Shown here one piece after another: positions 17,738-27,835 of a stretch of DNA of 64,000 nt; position 1 is the stretch's first letter, and the number at the start of each line of letters is the position of its first letter. This stretch comes from Rhodobacterales bacterium (lineage in GTDB: Bacteria > Pseudomonadota > Alphaproteobacteria > Rhodobacterales > Rhodobacteraceae): NCBI GenBank assembly GCA_002746935.1, contig PDRW01000026.1:27796-91795 (forward strand). Direction: 5' to 3'. The notes beneath the pieces are model-generated. The model had not been told where the DNA came from. It searched no databases and saw only the letters and a list, made by a program, of their open reading frames with translations. A program made the position numbers and the translations under genes.

Positions 17738-18436
17738 ATGCTCGAAGACTTCCCCATCACCCAACGCTGGCCGGCGAAAGATCCCTCCGTCATCCAGCTC
17801 TATTCCTTCCCGACCCCCAACGGGGTGAAGGTTTCGGCCATGCTGGAGGAATGCGGGCTGGCCTATGAGGCCCATGCGATCCGGTTTTCCGAGGCCGACC
17901 AGTTCACGCCTGAGTTCCTGTCGCTCAACCCCAACAACAAGATCCCCGCGATCATCGACCCCGACGGCCCCGGCGGGGCGCCGATGGGGCTGTTCGAATC
18001 CGGCGCCATTCTGGTGTATCTTGCGGAAAAGACGGGGAAATTCCTGCCCTCCGAGCCGCAGGCGCGGTATCAGGTGCTGCAATGGCTGATGTGGCAGATG
18101 GGCGGGTTCGGACCGATGCTGGGGCAGTTCGGCTATTTTCAGGCCTTCGCCGGCAAGGAGATCGAGGACCGGCGCCCCTGGACCCGGTACAAGGAGGAAA
18201 GCGAGCGTCTGCTCGACGTGCTGGACGGGCATCTCGAGGGCCGGGAATTTGTTGCGGGCGGGGAATACTCGGTCGCCGACATGGCGATCTGGCCATGGGT
18301 CCGGGTGATCGGGCTGGCCTATGAGGCCTGGGAGGTGCTGGAACTCGACAACCGCGCCAATGTGATCCGCTGGTATGAGGCCTGCGCGAACCGGCCCGCC
18401 AGCAAACGGGCGGTGAACGTGCCGCCGCGGGGGTAA
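17738..18436 (+). CDS. Glutathione S-transferase, YghU/Ure2-like
   Basis: 232-residue soluble enzyme. N-terminal thioredoxin-like domain begins IQLYSFPTPNGVKVSAMLEE, with the NKIPAIIDPDGP cis-proline and LFESGAILVYLAE glutathione-binding motifs; the C-terminal helical domain contains QWLMWQMGGFGPMLGQ and YSVADMAIWPW. That pattern is the nu-class (YghU/YfcG) type, often active as disulfide-bond reductases. Start ATG at 17738 follows GGAG. Confidence 0.93.
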   Translation: MLEDFPITQRWPAKDPSVIQLYSFPTPNGVKVSAMLEECGLAYEAHAIRFSEADQFTPEFLSLNPNNKIPAIIDPDGPGGAPMGLFESGAILVYLAEKTGKFLPSEPQARYQVLQWLMWQMGGFGPMLGQFGYFQAFAGKEIEDRRPWTRYKEESERLLDVLDGHLEGREFVAGGEYSVADMAIWPWVRVIGLAYEAWEVLELDNRANVIRWYEACANRPASKRAVNVPPRG

Positions 18437-18481
18437 GCGAGGCTTGGGAGCGGCGCCGGGCGGGACAGCCCCGCGACAGGT

Positions 18482-18937
18482 TCAGAGCGGCCCCGGCCGG
18501 CGTTCCTCGGACAGCAGCACATTCGCTTCCACCTCGCCGACCCCGGGGAGCGTCATCACCCGGCGGCGGAGGATGCGTTCGAAATCGGCGAGATCGCGGG
18601 CGACGATCCGCAGGCGGTAGTCGTAAAGCCCGAGCACATGGTGGACCAGCTGCACCTCCGGGATCGCGCGGACGGCGCGTTCGAAGTCTTCGAGGCTCAC
18701 CCGCCCCTTCCGCGCCAGTTTCACCCCGAGGAAGACCGTGACCCCGAAGCCGAGCGCCTCGCGGTCGAGGTCGATGCGCCGACCGCGCAGCACGCCCGCA
18801 TCGCTCAGCCGTTTCAGCCGCCGCCAGGCCGCCGGTTGTGACAGGCCGAACTGCCGCCCCAGCGCCCCGGCCGACAGCGTCGCATCGGCTTCGAGCGCCC
18901 GCAGAAAGCCGCGGTCGGTATCGTCGAGCCGGATCAT
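18482..18937 (-). CDS. Lrp/AsnC-family transcriptional regulator (second of pair)
   Basis: 151-residue feast/famine regulator. The N-terminal helix-turn-helix is LSAGALGRQFGLSQPAAWRRLKRL, and the C-terminal RAM effector domain includes EVQLVHHVLGLYDYRLRIVARD. Its ATG overlaps the stop of the upstream regulator by four bases (ATGA), so translation is likely coupled. The pair faces away from ilvC, suggesting control by amino acids, possibly of ilvC. Confidence 0.93.
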   Translation of the reverse strand: MIRLDDTDRGFLRALEADATLSAGALGRQFGLSQPAAWRRLKRLSDAGVLRGRRIDLDREALGFGVTVFLGVKLARKGRVSLEDFERAVRAIPEVQLVHHVLGLYDYRLRIVARDLADFERILRRRVMTLPGVGEVEANVLLSEERRPGPL

Positions 18938-19392
18938 AGCGGGAGGGCGTCGCGTTCGCTGATCACCGCCACCAGCATCAGCGCTTCGATATCGGCGATA
19001 TGCGGCAGCACAAGTATCTTTTCGCGGTAGATCTGCTGATAATGCGCCATGTCGCGGGCGATCACGTGGAGCCGCACGTCGACCCGGCCGAGAAAGGTCT
19101 GGATCTCGGTCACCTCCGGCACCTCGCGCGCGGCGGCGAGGAATTCGTCAAAGGCGCGCGGGTCGGTCTTGTCGAGGGTGAAGCGGAGCGACACCTCGAC
19201 CTCCCAGCCGAGCGCCGCCCAGTCGATCACCGCATGCTGGCCGCGGATGATCCCGCCCTTGCGCATCCGTTCGAGACGGCGGCTGCACGTGGTGGCCGTC
19301 ACCCCCGCAAGCTCCGCCAGCTCGCCCGCGCAAAGCGCCGGATTGCCCTGCAACCGCCGCAGGATCCGCCGGTCGGTATCGTTGACTTGCAT
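18934..19392 (-). CDS. Lrp/AsnC-family transcriptional regulator (first of pair)
   Basis: 152-residue feast/famine regulator. MQVNDTDRRILRRLQGNPAL opens a winged HTH (LAELAGVTATTCSRRLERM), followed by a RAM domain (VTEIQTFLGRVDVRLHVIARD). Its start lies 132 bp from the ilvC start on the other strand; AGAATTC precedes the ATG. It shares little sequence with the overlapping second regulator beyond the family pattern, so the two may form hetero-oligomers or sense different ligands. Confidence 0.94.
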   Translation of the reverse strand: MQVNDTDRRILRRLQGNPALCAGELAELAGVTATTCSRRLERMRKGGIIRGQHAVIDWAALGWEVEVSLRFTLDKTDPRAFDEFLAAAREVPEVTEIQTFLGRVDVRLHVIARDMAHYQQIYREKILVLPHIADIEALMLVAVISERDALPL

Positions 19393-19425
19393 GAATTCTC
19401 CGATATTACGGGCTTTCACGAATGA

Positions 19426-20547
<1,122 letters not shown>

Positions 20548-20640
20548 ACCGGGACGTGACGGTTTCGCCCGGGGCGCGCGCGCGCACGCATAGCGCCCGG
20601 GCGACCCGCCGGGGAGGCCAGCCCTCCCCGGACCCCTCCC

Positions 20641-20663
20641 GAGGTATTTCTGGACCGAAGAAA
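20641..20663 (+). repeat. Recurring intergenic motif, copy 2
   Basis: Starts GAGGTATTTCTGGACCGAAG, with AAA following, 94 bp behind ilvC. Same layout as the copy at 17607. The GC-rich stretch 20564-20610 before it has matching TCGCCCGGG-type arms that may form the ilvC terminator. Confidence 0.4.
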
Positions 20664-20718
20664 CAGACGGGGGGATAAAACCGCCCGCGCGACCCGGGTT
20701 TCGGCGGAGTTGGAAATC

Positions 20719-21633
20719 ATGGCCGGACAAGCGAAAGCGCAGGATTGGGCCGGGCTGATCGCCCTCAGCCTGTTCTGGGGCGCGAGTTTCATGGCGGTGA
20801 CGGTCGCGCTCGAAGGTTTCGGGCCGCTGCAACTCGCCGCCAGCCGGATCGTGCTGGGCGCATTGGTGCTGACCGGGTTCGCGCGGGCGATGGGGATCAG
20901 CCTGCCGCCGCTGTCAAACCGGCGGCTGTGGCTGCATATCGCCGGCATCGCCTTGTTTTCCAACGCAATTCCATTTTTTCTGCTCAGCTGGGGTCAGCAA
21001 CATGTGGCCAGCGGTTTCGCCGGGATCACCATGGCCGTGGTGCCATTGTTCGTGCTGCCGCTGGCGCATGTCTTCCTGCCCGACGAACCGCTGACGCCCC
21101 AAAAGGCGCTGGGGTTCGGCATCGGCTTCGCGGGCGTTGCGGTGCTGATCGGGCCCGGGGCCTGGGCGAGCACCGGGGCCTTGGGCGAAGGCTGGGCGCG
21201 GCTCGCCTGCGTTGGGGCGGCGGGGTGCTACGCGATCGGCGCGATCATCATCCGCCGCGCACCAAAGGCCGATCTCGTGGCGGTCTCGGCCTCGGCGCTG
21301 ATCGTGTCGAGCCTCGCGATCGCCCCGGTGGCGCTCGCCCTCGAAGGGCTGCCCGCCCTGCCCGGCCCCCGCGCGGCGGCGGCGATGATCTATCTCGGCC
21401 TGTTGCCGACGGCGCTGGCCACGGTGCTGCTGGTGCGGGTGATCGTCTCGGCGGGCCCCGGCTTTCTGAGCCTGGTCAATTACTTTGTGCCGCTCTGGAG
21501 CGTGGTCTTCGGCGTGGCACTACTCGACGAACAGCTGCCCGCAAGTTTCATCGGCGCGCTCGGGTTGATCCTCATGGGGCTTCTGGTCAGCCGCGGACGG
21601 GGGTCAGGGCTGGGGCTGCGGCGCGGGCCCTGA
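20719..21633 (+). CDS. EamA/DMT-family permease
   Basis: 304-residue inner-membrane transporter with ten predicted TM helices in two EamA repeats, related to exporters of amino acids and metabolites. Repeat 1 begins LIALSLFWGASFMAVTVAL; repeat 2 ends LVNYFVPLWSVVFGVALLDE and GLILMGLLVSRG. ATG 20719 has GGAG nine bases upstream; a TTG at 20710 is too close to that signal. Substrate unknown. Confidence 0.9.
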   Translation: MAGQAKAQDWAGLIALSLFWGASFMAVTVALEGFGPLQLAASRIVLGALVLTGFARAMGISLPPLSNRRLWLHIAGIALFSNAIPFFLLSWGQQHVASGFAGITMAVVPLFVLPLAHVFLPDEPLTPQKALGFGIGFAGVAVLIGPGAWASTGALGEGWARLACVGAAGCYAIGAIIIRRAPKADLVAVSASALIVSSLAIAPVALALEGLPALPGPRAAAAMIYLGLLPTALATVLLVRVIVSAGPGFLSLVNYFVPLWSVVFGVALLDEQLPASFIGALGLILMGLLVSRGRGSGLGLRRGP

Positions 21634-21675
21634 CTTCGGGCATTGACCCGGGGGGCGGAGACGCCCCCGGCCGCC

Positions 21676-23022
21676 TCAACTCGCCTCGGCCACCGCCGCG
21701 ACGATCTCTTCGACCACCTCGGTCATCAAGCCCTCGTCCTCGCATTCCGCCATCACCCGGATCAGCGGCTCGGTGCCCGATTTTCGGATCAGGAGACGGC
21801 CGGTTCCTTTCAGACGCGCCTCGCCACTCTCTATCACTTTTCGAACTTTTTCGCTCTCAAGCGGCGCGGAATCCGCCTCAAACCGCACGTTTTTCAACAT
21901 CTGCGGGATTCTGTCGAACACCTCGGACAGTTCCGAGGCGCGTTTGCCCGTGGTGACCATTTCGCCGAGATACTGTAGCCCCGACAGCAGCCCGTCACCG
22001 GTGGTGGCATAGTCGGTCATCACGATATGGCCCGATTGCTCGCCGCCGAGATTGTAGCCCCCGGCCCGCATCGCCTCGACCACATAGCGGTCGCCGACCG
22101 CGGTGCGCAGCAGCCGGAGCCCCTGCCCTTCGAGAAAGCGTTCGAGGCCGAGGTTCGACATCACCGTCGCCACCAGCGTATTCTTGTTGAGCCGTCCCTC
22201 GGCGGCCCAATGCGTGGCAAACAACCCCATCACCTGGTCGCCATCGGCGATCCGGCCCTTCTCGTCGATCAGCGTCACCCGGTCGGCATCGCCGTCGAGG
22301 CAGATGCCGAGATCGGCGCCCTCGGCCAGCACCCGGGCCACCGCAGCCTCCGGGGCGGTGGAGCCGACACCATCGTTGATATTGACCCCGTTGGGCGAAA
22401 CGCCCATGGGCACCACCTCGGCGCCGAGTTCCCAAAGCGCTTCGGGCGCGGCGCGATACCCGGCGCCGTGCGCACAATCGACCACCACCTTGAGGCCGTG
22501 CAGTTTGCGGGCCGAGGGGAAGGTGGTCTTGATGAATTCGACATAGCGGTGACGGCCCTCGTCGATCCGCGTGGCGCGGCCGATATTCGCCGGCCGGGCG
22601 AGTTCGACCGCCTGTTCGAGCAGCGCTTCGATAGCGGCTTCGTCCTCGTCCGAAAGCTTGAACCCGTCCGGCCCGAACAGCTTGATGCCGTTGTCGTGGA
22701 ACGGGTTGTGCGAGGCGGAAATCATGATGCCGAGGTCGGCGCGCATGGAATGGGTCAGATGCCCGACCGCCGGGGTCGGCACCGGCCCGAGCAGCAACAC
22801 GTTCATGCCGGTGGAGGTCAGCCCCGCGGTCAGCGCGTTTTCCAGCATGTAGCCCGACAGCCGGGTGTCCTTGCCGATCACCACCCGGTGCTCGCTGGCG
22901 CCGTCGTGGCGGCGGAAGAACTTGCCCGCGGCCTCGCCCAGTTTCAGCGCCATTTCGGCGGTCATCGGCGGGGTGTTGGCGAGGCCCCGGACCCCGTCGG
23001 TTCCAAAGAATTTGCGGCTCAT
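21676..23022 (-). CDS. glmM: Phosphoglucosamine mutase
   Basis: 448-residue cytoplasmic enzyme converting glucosamine-6-phosphate to glucosamine-1-phosphate for peptidoglycan and LPS precursors. The phosphoserine is in [15 protein letters not shown] near residue 100, the Mg2+ loop in [13 protein letters not shown], and the phosphate-binding loop in [12 protein letters not shown]. It follows folP by 4 bp and ends the folB-folP-glmM operon; folP-glmM pairing is widespread. Confidence 0.98.
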   Translation of the reverse strand: MSRKFFGTDGVRGLANTPPMTAEMALKLGEAAGKFFRRHDGASEHRVVIGKDTRLSGYMLENALTAGLTSTGMNVLLLGPVPTPAVGHLTHSMRADLGIMISASHNPFHDNGIKLFGPDGFKLSDEDEAAIEALLEQAVELARPANIGRATRIDEGRHRYVEFIKTTFPSARKLHGLKVVVDCAHGAGYRAAPEALWELGAEVVPMGVSPNGVNINDGVGSTAPEAAVARVLAEGADLGICLDGDADRVTLIDEKGRIADGDQVMGLFATHWAAEGRLNKNTLVATVMSNLGLERFLEGQGLRLLRTAVGDRYVVEAMRAGGYNLGGEQSGHIVMTDYATTGDGLLSGLQYLGEMVTTGKRASELSEVFDRIPQMLKNVRFEADSAPLESEKVRKVIESGEARLKGTGRLLIRKSGTEPLIRVMAECEDEGLMTEVVEEIVAAVAEAS

Positions 23023-23026
23023 GCGG

Positions 23027-24067
23027 TCAGGCCTCCTCTTGCGGTTCGGCTGCGTTCAACGCCGCGAACAGCCGCAGCGCCTGTATGGTCTCGTGGGTAT
23101 CATGCACCCGCAGGATGTGAACCCCCTGCGCCGCCCCGTGCAGCGCCACGGCCAGCGATCCGCCGAGCCTGTCTTTCGCCTCGGGCGCGCCGCCGACCGC
23201 GCCGATGAAGCGCTTGCGCGAGGCGCCGAGCAGCACCGGGGCGCCGAGGTCGTGGAGCGCGGCGAGGTTTTTGAGCAGGGTGAGGTTGTGGGCTTCGGTC
23301 TTGCCGAACCCGATGCCGGGGTCGATGATGATGGCTTCGCGCGCGATCCCCTGCGCCTCGCTGTAGACAATCCGTTCCTCAAGGAAATCAAGCACTTCGC
23401 GGGTCACATCGGTATAGCTGGGGGCCGTTTGCATGGTCTCCGGGCGGCCCTGGGCATGCATCAGGATCACCGGCACCCGGCGTGTGGCACAAAGCCCGGC
23501 AAGCTCCGGATCGAAGGTGAAGGCGGCCACGTCGTTGACGATATCGGCCCCCTCGTCGAGGGCCGCTTCGGCCACCGCGGCCTTGCGGGTGTCGATCGAG
23601 ATCGGGGTGGCGATCCCGGCGGCGCGGATCTCGGCGATCAGCGGCCGGGTGCGGGCGATTTCTTCGGCCGCCGGCACCGCGCGGGCGCCGGGACGGGTGC
23701 TTTCGCCGCCGATGTCGATGATGTCGACGCCCTCCGCCGCCATCTCCCGGGCGCGGGCCACGGCGGCCTTGCGGGATGCGAAATCGCCGCCATCGGAAAA
23801 GCTGTCGGGGGTGGCGTTGAGGATGCCCATCACCCGGGGGTGGTCGAGCGGCATCCCGCAAAGCGCCGGACGCGGGCCGGAGAGCCGGGCGCGTGTGGCG
23901 GCGTCGAGGCCGGATGCGCTGAGGGGGGCGGCGCGGCTCTCGGCGGCCTCGGCGGCCTCGGCGCCGTGCCGTTCGACGCGGTCGAACCAGGCAAAGCGGG
24001 AGCCCGCGAGCAGAAGGCCCTCTGCCGTGCGGTCCCCGAGACGGGGGATCGGGCGCAAACGGGTCAT
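23027..24067 (-). CDS. folP: Dihydropteroate synthase
   Basis: 346-residue folate enzyme joining p-aminobenzoate to 6-hydroxymethyl-dihydropterin; target of sulfonamides. Conserved: [65 protein letters not shown]. About 75 residues precede the barrel, which makes it longer than the ~280-residue E. coli enzyme. The start overlaps the folB stop by four bases (ATGA), so the two are coupled. Confidence 0.97.
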   Translation of the reverse strand: MTRLRPIPRLGDRTAEGLLLAGSRFAWFDRVERHGAEAAEAAESRAAPLSASGLDAATRARLSGPRPALCGMPLDHPRVMGILNATPDSFSDGGDFASRKAAVARAREMAAEGVDIIDIGGESTRPGARAVPAAEEIARTRPLIAEIRAAGIATPISIDTRKAAVAEAALDEGADIVNDVAAFTFDPELAGLCATRRVPVILMHAQGRPETMQTAPSYTDVTREVLDFLEERIVYSEAQGIAREAIIIDPGIGFGKTEAHNLTLLKNLAALHDLGAPVLLGASRKRFIGAVGGAPEAKDRLGGSLAVALHGAAQGVHILRVHDTHETIQALRLFAALNAAEPQEEA

Positions 24068-25008
24068 GGCATGTCTCCCACCGCGAGGCGGCGCAGCGGC
24101 AGGCCGGTTTCGGGCCCGGTTTCAGGCCGGATTTCAGGCGCCGCGTCGCCCACGACCACCAGTTCGGTCGCCTGCATCAGCCCGGCAAACCACGCCGCAA
24201 GCGCCACCGCGTCACCGGGCGCGGCCGAGGGCCCGTCGACTGCGTCGAGGACGATTTTCGACGGCGCCCAGACGCAGATCTGCCCATGTTTCATCGCCCA
24301 GTCGAGCTCGGTCCGTGTGGCCACCACCACGCAGCGCGGGTCGCGGGCGGCGAGGGTCCAGGCGTTCTGTTCGATGGCCAGAAGGTCGATCCGGCGCTGG
24401 GTCAGCGCGTGGCCGGTCTCGGGGCGCGCGGTGTCGGGGAGGCCGACGCAGAGGATCGCGGGCTGGCCACCGGCCTCCAGCGCGTCGAGAAAGGCCGACA
24501 GCCCGGCGCCGGCAATGGCGGCGTTGGAGAGATGGACCACACGGGGGTGCGGCACATCGCCCGCATCGGCCACGGCGGGCGCGGTCTCGCCGCGGGCCCG
24601 CACGATCTCGACCCCCAGCGCCCCCGGCCCCCGGTCGAGCTTCTCGATCCGCACGAAGACCCGCAGCGCCTGCGGGGCGAGAAGAATACGGTCGGCGAGG
24701 CGTTCGGCGAGGGTTTCGAGCAGGTTCAGCCGTTCCTCGGCCAGCTCATGGGCGATGGCCTCGGTGAGGGTGTCGTAGGAAAGGATACGGTCAACATCGT
24801 CGTCAAGCGGCCCGGCATGGGGCGCGACCTCGACCACCAGATTGAAGGCCAGCCGCTGGCTGCGCCCGCGTTCCTGCTGGAAGGCGCCGATATCGGCCTC
24901 GACCACATGGTCGCGCAGCGAGATCCGGTCGGGGGGCCGGACCGGCTGGCCCGGGGCCGAAGCCCGCGCGCCCGGATGCTCGAAGGCAAGGCGGATATCG
25001 GATGTCAT
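24064..25008 (-). CDS. folB: Dihydroneopterin aldolase fused to a second domain
   Basis: 314 residues; FolB alone is about 120. Residues about 20-145 are FolB: ISLRDHVVEADIGAFQQERG, with LSYDTLTEAIAHELAEERL and VRIEKLDRGPGALGVEIVR. The remaining ~170 residues (HLSNAAIAGAGLSAF, ALTQRRIDLLAIEQNAWTL, WAPSKIVLDAVDG, GDAVALAAWFAGLMQATELV) recall the amino-acid-kinase fold, as in MfnE/aspartokinase-like proteins, but glycine-rich ATP loops are not obvious. First gene of folB-folP-glmM. ATG 25008 follows AGGAGG. Confidence 0.88.
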   Translation of the reverse strand: MTSDIRLAFEHPGARASAPGQPVRPPDRISLRDHVVEADIGAFQQERGRSQRLAFNLVVEVAPHAGPLDDDVDRILSYDTLTEAIAHELAEERLNLLETLAERLADRILLAPQALRVFVRIEKLDRGPGALGVEIVRARGETAPAVADAGDVPHPRVVHLSNAAIAGAGLSAFLDALEAGGQPAILCVGLPDTARPETGHALTQRRIDLLAIEQNAWTLAARDPRCVVVATRTELDWAMKHGQICVWAPSKIVLDAVDGPSAAPGDAVALAAWFAGLMQATELVVVGDAAPEIRPETGPETGLPLRRLAVGDMP

Positions 25009-25111
25009 CGGGGCCTCCTCTGGCGCGGAGCATGGCCTATTCGGGACGCGGGCGCCAGAGGCGTTGCTCCGCCCGACGCCAGCCGGACCTGCACCGCCCG
25101 ACGCCGGCCGG

Positions 25112-27679
25112 TCAATACATCGGCGGCGGACGTTTCGCGCCGCGGTCAAGGATCGCGAAATGCGCCGCCGCGAGGCGCGCCACCGGCACCCGGAAGGGCG
25201 AGCAGGAGACGTAATCGAAGCCCGCCCGGCGGCAGAAGGCGATCGAGGCCGGGTTGCCGCCATGTTCGCCGCAGATCGACAGCGTCAGCCCCGGTTGCGC
25301 CGCGCGGGCGCGTTCCGCCCCGATCGCCAGCAGCTCGCCGACCCCGTCCTGATCCAGCGTGTGGAACGGGTCTTCCTCGTAGACGCCCTGGCTCACATAG
25401 CCGCCCATGAACCGGCCGGCATCGTCGCGCGACAGCCCGTAGGCCATCTGGGTGAGGTCGTTGGTGCCGAAGGAGAGAAAGGCGCAATGGGGCGCGATCT
25501 GTCCCGATTGCAGCGCCGCGCGCGGGGTTTCGACCATCACCCCGAGGCGGTAGTCGAATTCCGCGCCCATCCCGATCTTCACCGCCGCCGCCACCGCGTC
25601 GATCCGGCCCTTGACGATCTCCACTTCACGCCGCGCCGAGACCAGCGGGATCATGATTTCCGGCACCACCTCGGCGCCCGACCGCGCCAGCGCCACCTGC
25701 GCCTCGAAGATCGCCCGCGCCTGCATGTCGTAGATTTCCGGCACCATCAACCCGAGGCGCACACCGCGCATCCCCAGCATCGGGTTGAATTCGGTGAGCG
25801 CCTGAGCCCGGCGGGTGACGTCGGACACGGGCAGGCCGAGCGCCTCGGCAAGCTCGCGCAGACCCTCGCGGCTCGCGGGCAGAAATTCGTGCAACGGCAG
25901 GTCGAACAGCCGGATGGTGACCGGCTTGCCGGCCATGATCTCGAACAATTCGATGAAATCGGCGCGCTGCATCGGGCCGATGCGGTCGAGGATCGAGCGG
26001 CGATCTTCCGCATCGTCGGCAAAGATCATCTCGCGCATCGCCAGCAGCCGGTCTTCGGCGAAGAACATGTGTTCGGTGCGGCAGAGCCCGACACCCTCGG
26101 CGGCGAAACGGTTGGCGGTGCGGGCGTCTTCCGGGGTGTCGGCATTGGCGCGCACGCCGATGTCGCGCGCCGCATCGGCCCAGTCGAGCAGCGATTGGAA
26201 GTTTTCGCCGAGCGCCGGCGCCAGCATCCGCGCTTCGCCCGCCAGCGCCGTACCGGCAGAGCCATCGACCGTGATCATATCGCCCTCGTGAAACACCCGC
26301 CCGTCCCCGGCGGTGAGCGTGCCCGCCTTGAGGTCGATGCCGAGCGCCGCCGCGCCGACCACGCACGGCAGGCCGAGGCCACGGGCGATCACCGCCGCGT
26401 GGCTGGTCACGCCGCCGCGTTCGGTCAGCACCGCCTGGGCCGCATGCATCCCGCGGATGTCTTCGGGCGTGGTCTCCCGGCGCACCAGAATGCAGGGCTC
26501 GTCGCGGGCAAGCGCGGCCTGGGCGGCGCGGGCCGAAAACACGATCCTGCCGATCGCCGCGCCGGGGCTTGCGGCAATGCCCTCGGCGATCACGTCGCGC
26601 GCGCCCTTGGGGTCGACCTGAGAATGCATCAGTTCCGGCAGCGACCGCGGCGGCACCCGGAGCACGGCCTCGTCTTCGGAGATGATCCCGTCCTTTGCCA
26701 GCGCCACGGCGATCCGCAGATTGGCCCGCGCCGAGCGGGCGACCCGCAGCGCGTCGAGAATGAACAGCCGGTCGTTTTCGACGGTAAACTCGATCTGCAT
26801 TTCCTCGCGCAACCGCTTGCGGGCGAGGTCGCCGTAACCCACAAGATCTGCCCAAAGCTCCGGCAGCACCTCCTCAAGCGAGGGCCCGCGCTTGTCGGCG
26901 GCGAGGTAGAGGATACGCCCGCTGCCGGTGTCGCCGCCCAGCGCATCGCGCCCCTGCGCCTGGCTCATGTAGCGGCCGCGGATCCCCGCCCGCCCGCTCT
27001 GGCTGTCGACGAACTGGATCACCCCCGAGCCCGACGCCCCGCGCCCGACCCCGAGCGCCATGCGCTGCACCACAAGGCCCAGCCCGGCATCGGCCGGGGC
27101 GCCTTTCGCCTCGCGCAACAACCGCGCCGAGGTGCCTTCCCAGGCCCGGGCCATGGAGCGCAGCACCTGGGTCAGCTGGACCGCCACATCCTGCGGAAAC
27201 GGCTCGTCGGTCTCGGCCTCATAGGCCGCGAGCGCCGCCTTCAGCGCCTCCGCCGAGGGGAGATCGACCGGCTCGAACCCGTCCGGGTCGAGCCGCGCCA
27301 CATGCACCGCATAGGCCTGGATGAAGCGCAGATAGAGCGCATTCGCCGCCGCCTGCCCGTGGTCCGCCGCAAGCCGGGCATGAAGCGCATCGTTCATGCC
27401 GATGTTGAGGATCGCCCCCGGCCCGCCCCAATGCGCGCTTTCCGAAGACGGGCGCACCGAAAGCAGCGGATCGGCGCCGAAACAGGCGAGCATCGCCCCG
27501 ACATCGGGCACCTCTCCGCGCGCCAGCCCGGAGACGGTGGCGAAATCGAGCGCCACGCTCTGCGGCACCGGCATCTCGAGACGCACCAGCCGTTGCAGGC
27601 ATTTGGCCCGGACCCCATGACGGTTCGCCGCGATGGGCGCGCTGGGGGTGATCTCGGTGCAGCCTTGGGGTTCGGTCAT
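25112..27679 (-). CDS. Divergent pyruvate phosphate dikinase-like protein
   Basis: 855 residues with the three-part PPDK layout. The swivelling domain keeps the phosphohistidine motif (TERGGVTSHAAVIARGLGLP, about residue 445). The PEP-binding barrel is well kept (GLCRTEHMFF, FLSFGTNDLTQMAYGLSRDD, ICGEHGGNP, YVSCSPFRVPVARLAAA). The N-terminal ATP-grasp part is divergent: SVRPSSESAHWGGPGAILNI stands where the family has an SVRSGA...MPGMMDT-like stretch, and GRYMSQAQGRDALGG where GEFLxNAQGEDVVAG is expected, with Glu replaced by Arg. PEP chemistry may persist while ATP use is changed or lost. Downstream of glyS on the same strand, after hairpins. Confidence 0.85.
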   Translation of the reverse strand: MTEPQGCTEITPSAPIAANRHGVRAKCLQRLVRLEMPVPQSVALDFATVSGLARGEVPDVGAMLACFGADPLLSVRPSSESAHWGGPGAILNIGMNDALHARLAADHGQAAANALYLRFIQAYAVHVARLDPDGFEPVDLPSAEALKAALAAYEAETDEPFPQDVAVQLTQVLRSMARAWEGTSARLLREAKGAPADAGLGLVVQRMALGVGRGASGSGVIQFVDSQSGRAGIRGRYMSQAQGRDALGGDTGSGRILYLAADKRGPSLEEVLPELWADLVGYGDLARKRLREEMQIEFTVENDRLFILDALRVARSARANLRIAVALAKDGIISEDEAVLRVPPRSLPELMHSQVDPKGARDVIAEGIAASPGAAIGRIVFSARAAQAALARDEPCILVRRETTPEDIRGMHAAQAVLTERGGVTSHAAVIARGLGLPCVVGAAALGIDLKAGTLTAGDGRVFHEGDMITVDGSAGTALAGEARMLAPALGENFQSLLDWADAARDIGVRANADTPEDARTANRFAAEGVGLCRTEHMFFAEDRLLAMREMIFADDAEDRRSILDRIGPMQRADFIELFEIMAGKPVTIRLFDLPLHEFLPASREGLRELAEALGLPVSDVTRRAQALTEFNPMLGMRGVRLGLMVPEIYDMQARAIFEAQVALARSGAEVVPEIMIPLVSARREVEIVKGRIDAVAAAVKIGMGAEFDYRLGVMVETPRAALQSGQIAPHCAFLSFGTNDLTQMAYGLSRDDAGRFMGGYVSQGVYEEDPFHTLDQDGVGELLAIGAERARAAQPGLTLSICGEHGGNPASIAFCRRAGFDYVSCSPFRVPVARLAAAHFAILDRGAKRPPPMY

Positions 27680-27788
27680 GGCTCGGGCTTTCTGCGCTGC
27701 GACAAACATGTACCGGCCAAGATAACGCCCCCGGGCGCTGTGGCAAGCGGGCGCGATGTCCCGGGGGGCGTGTTGCGGCGCGGGGAAC

Positions 27789-27829
27789 GCGCGCTTTGGA
27801 CAGCGCGCAAGCCCGCGTTGCGCGGGCTT
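27789..27829 (-). terminator. Two adjacent hairpins between glyS and PPDK-like gene
   Basis: First dyad AAGCCCGCG/CGCGGGCTT (27809-27829, 3-base loop) lies 6 bp after the glyS stop; second dyad GCGCGCT/AGCGCGC (27789-27808). They probably end or reduce transcription out of the glyQ-glyS operon. T-runs are weak on the minus strand. Confidence 0.55.
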
Positions 27830-27835
27830 TCCCCC

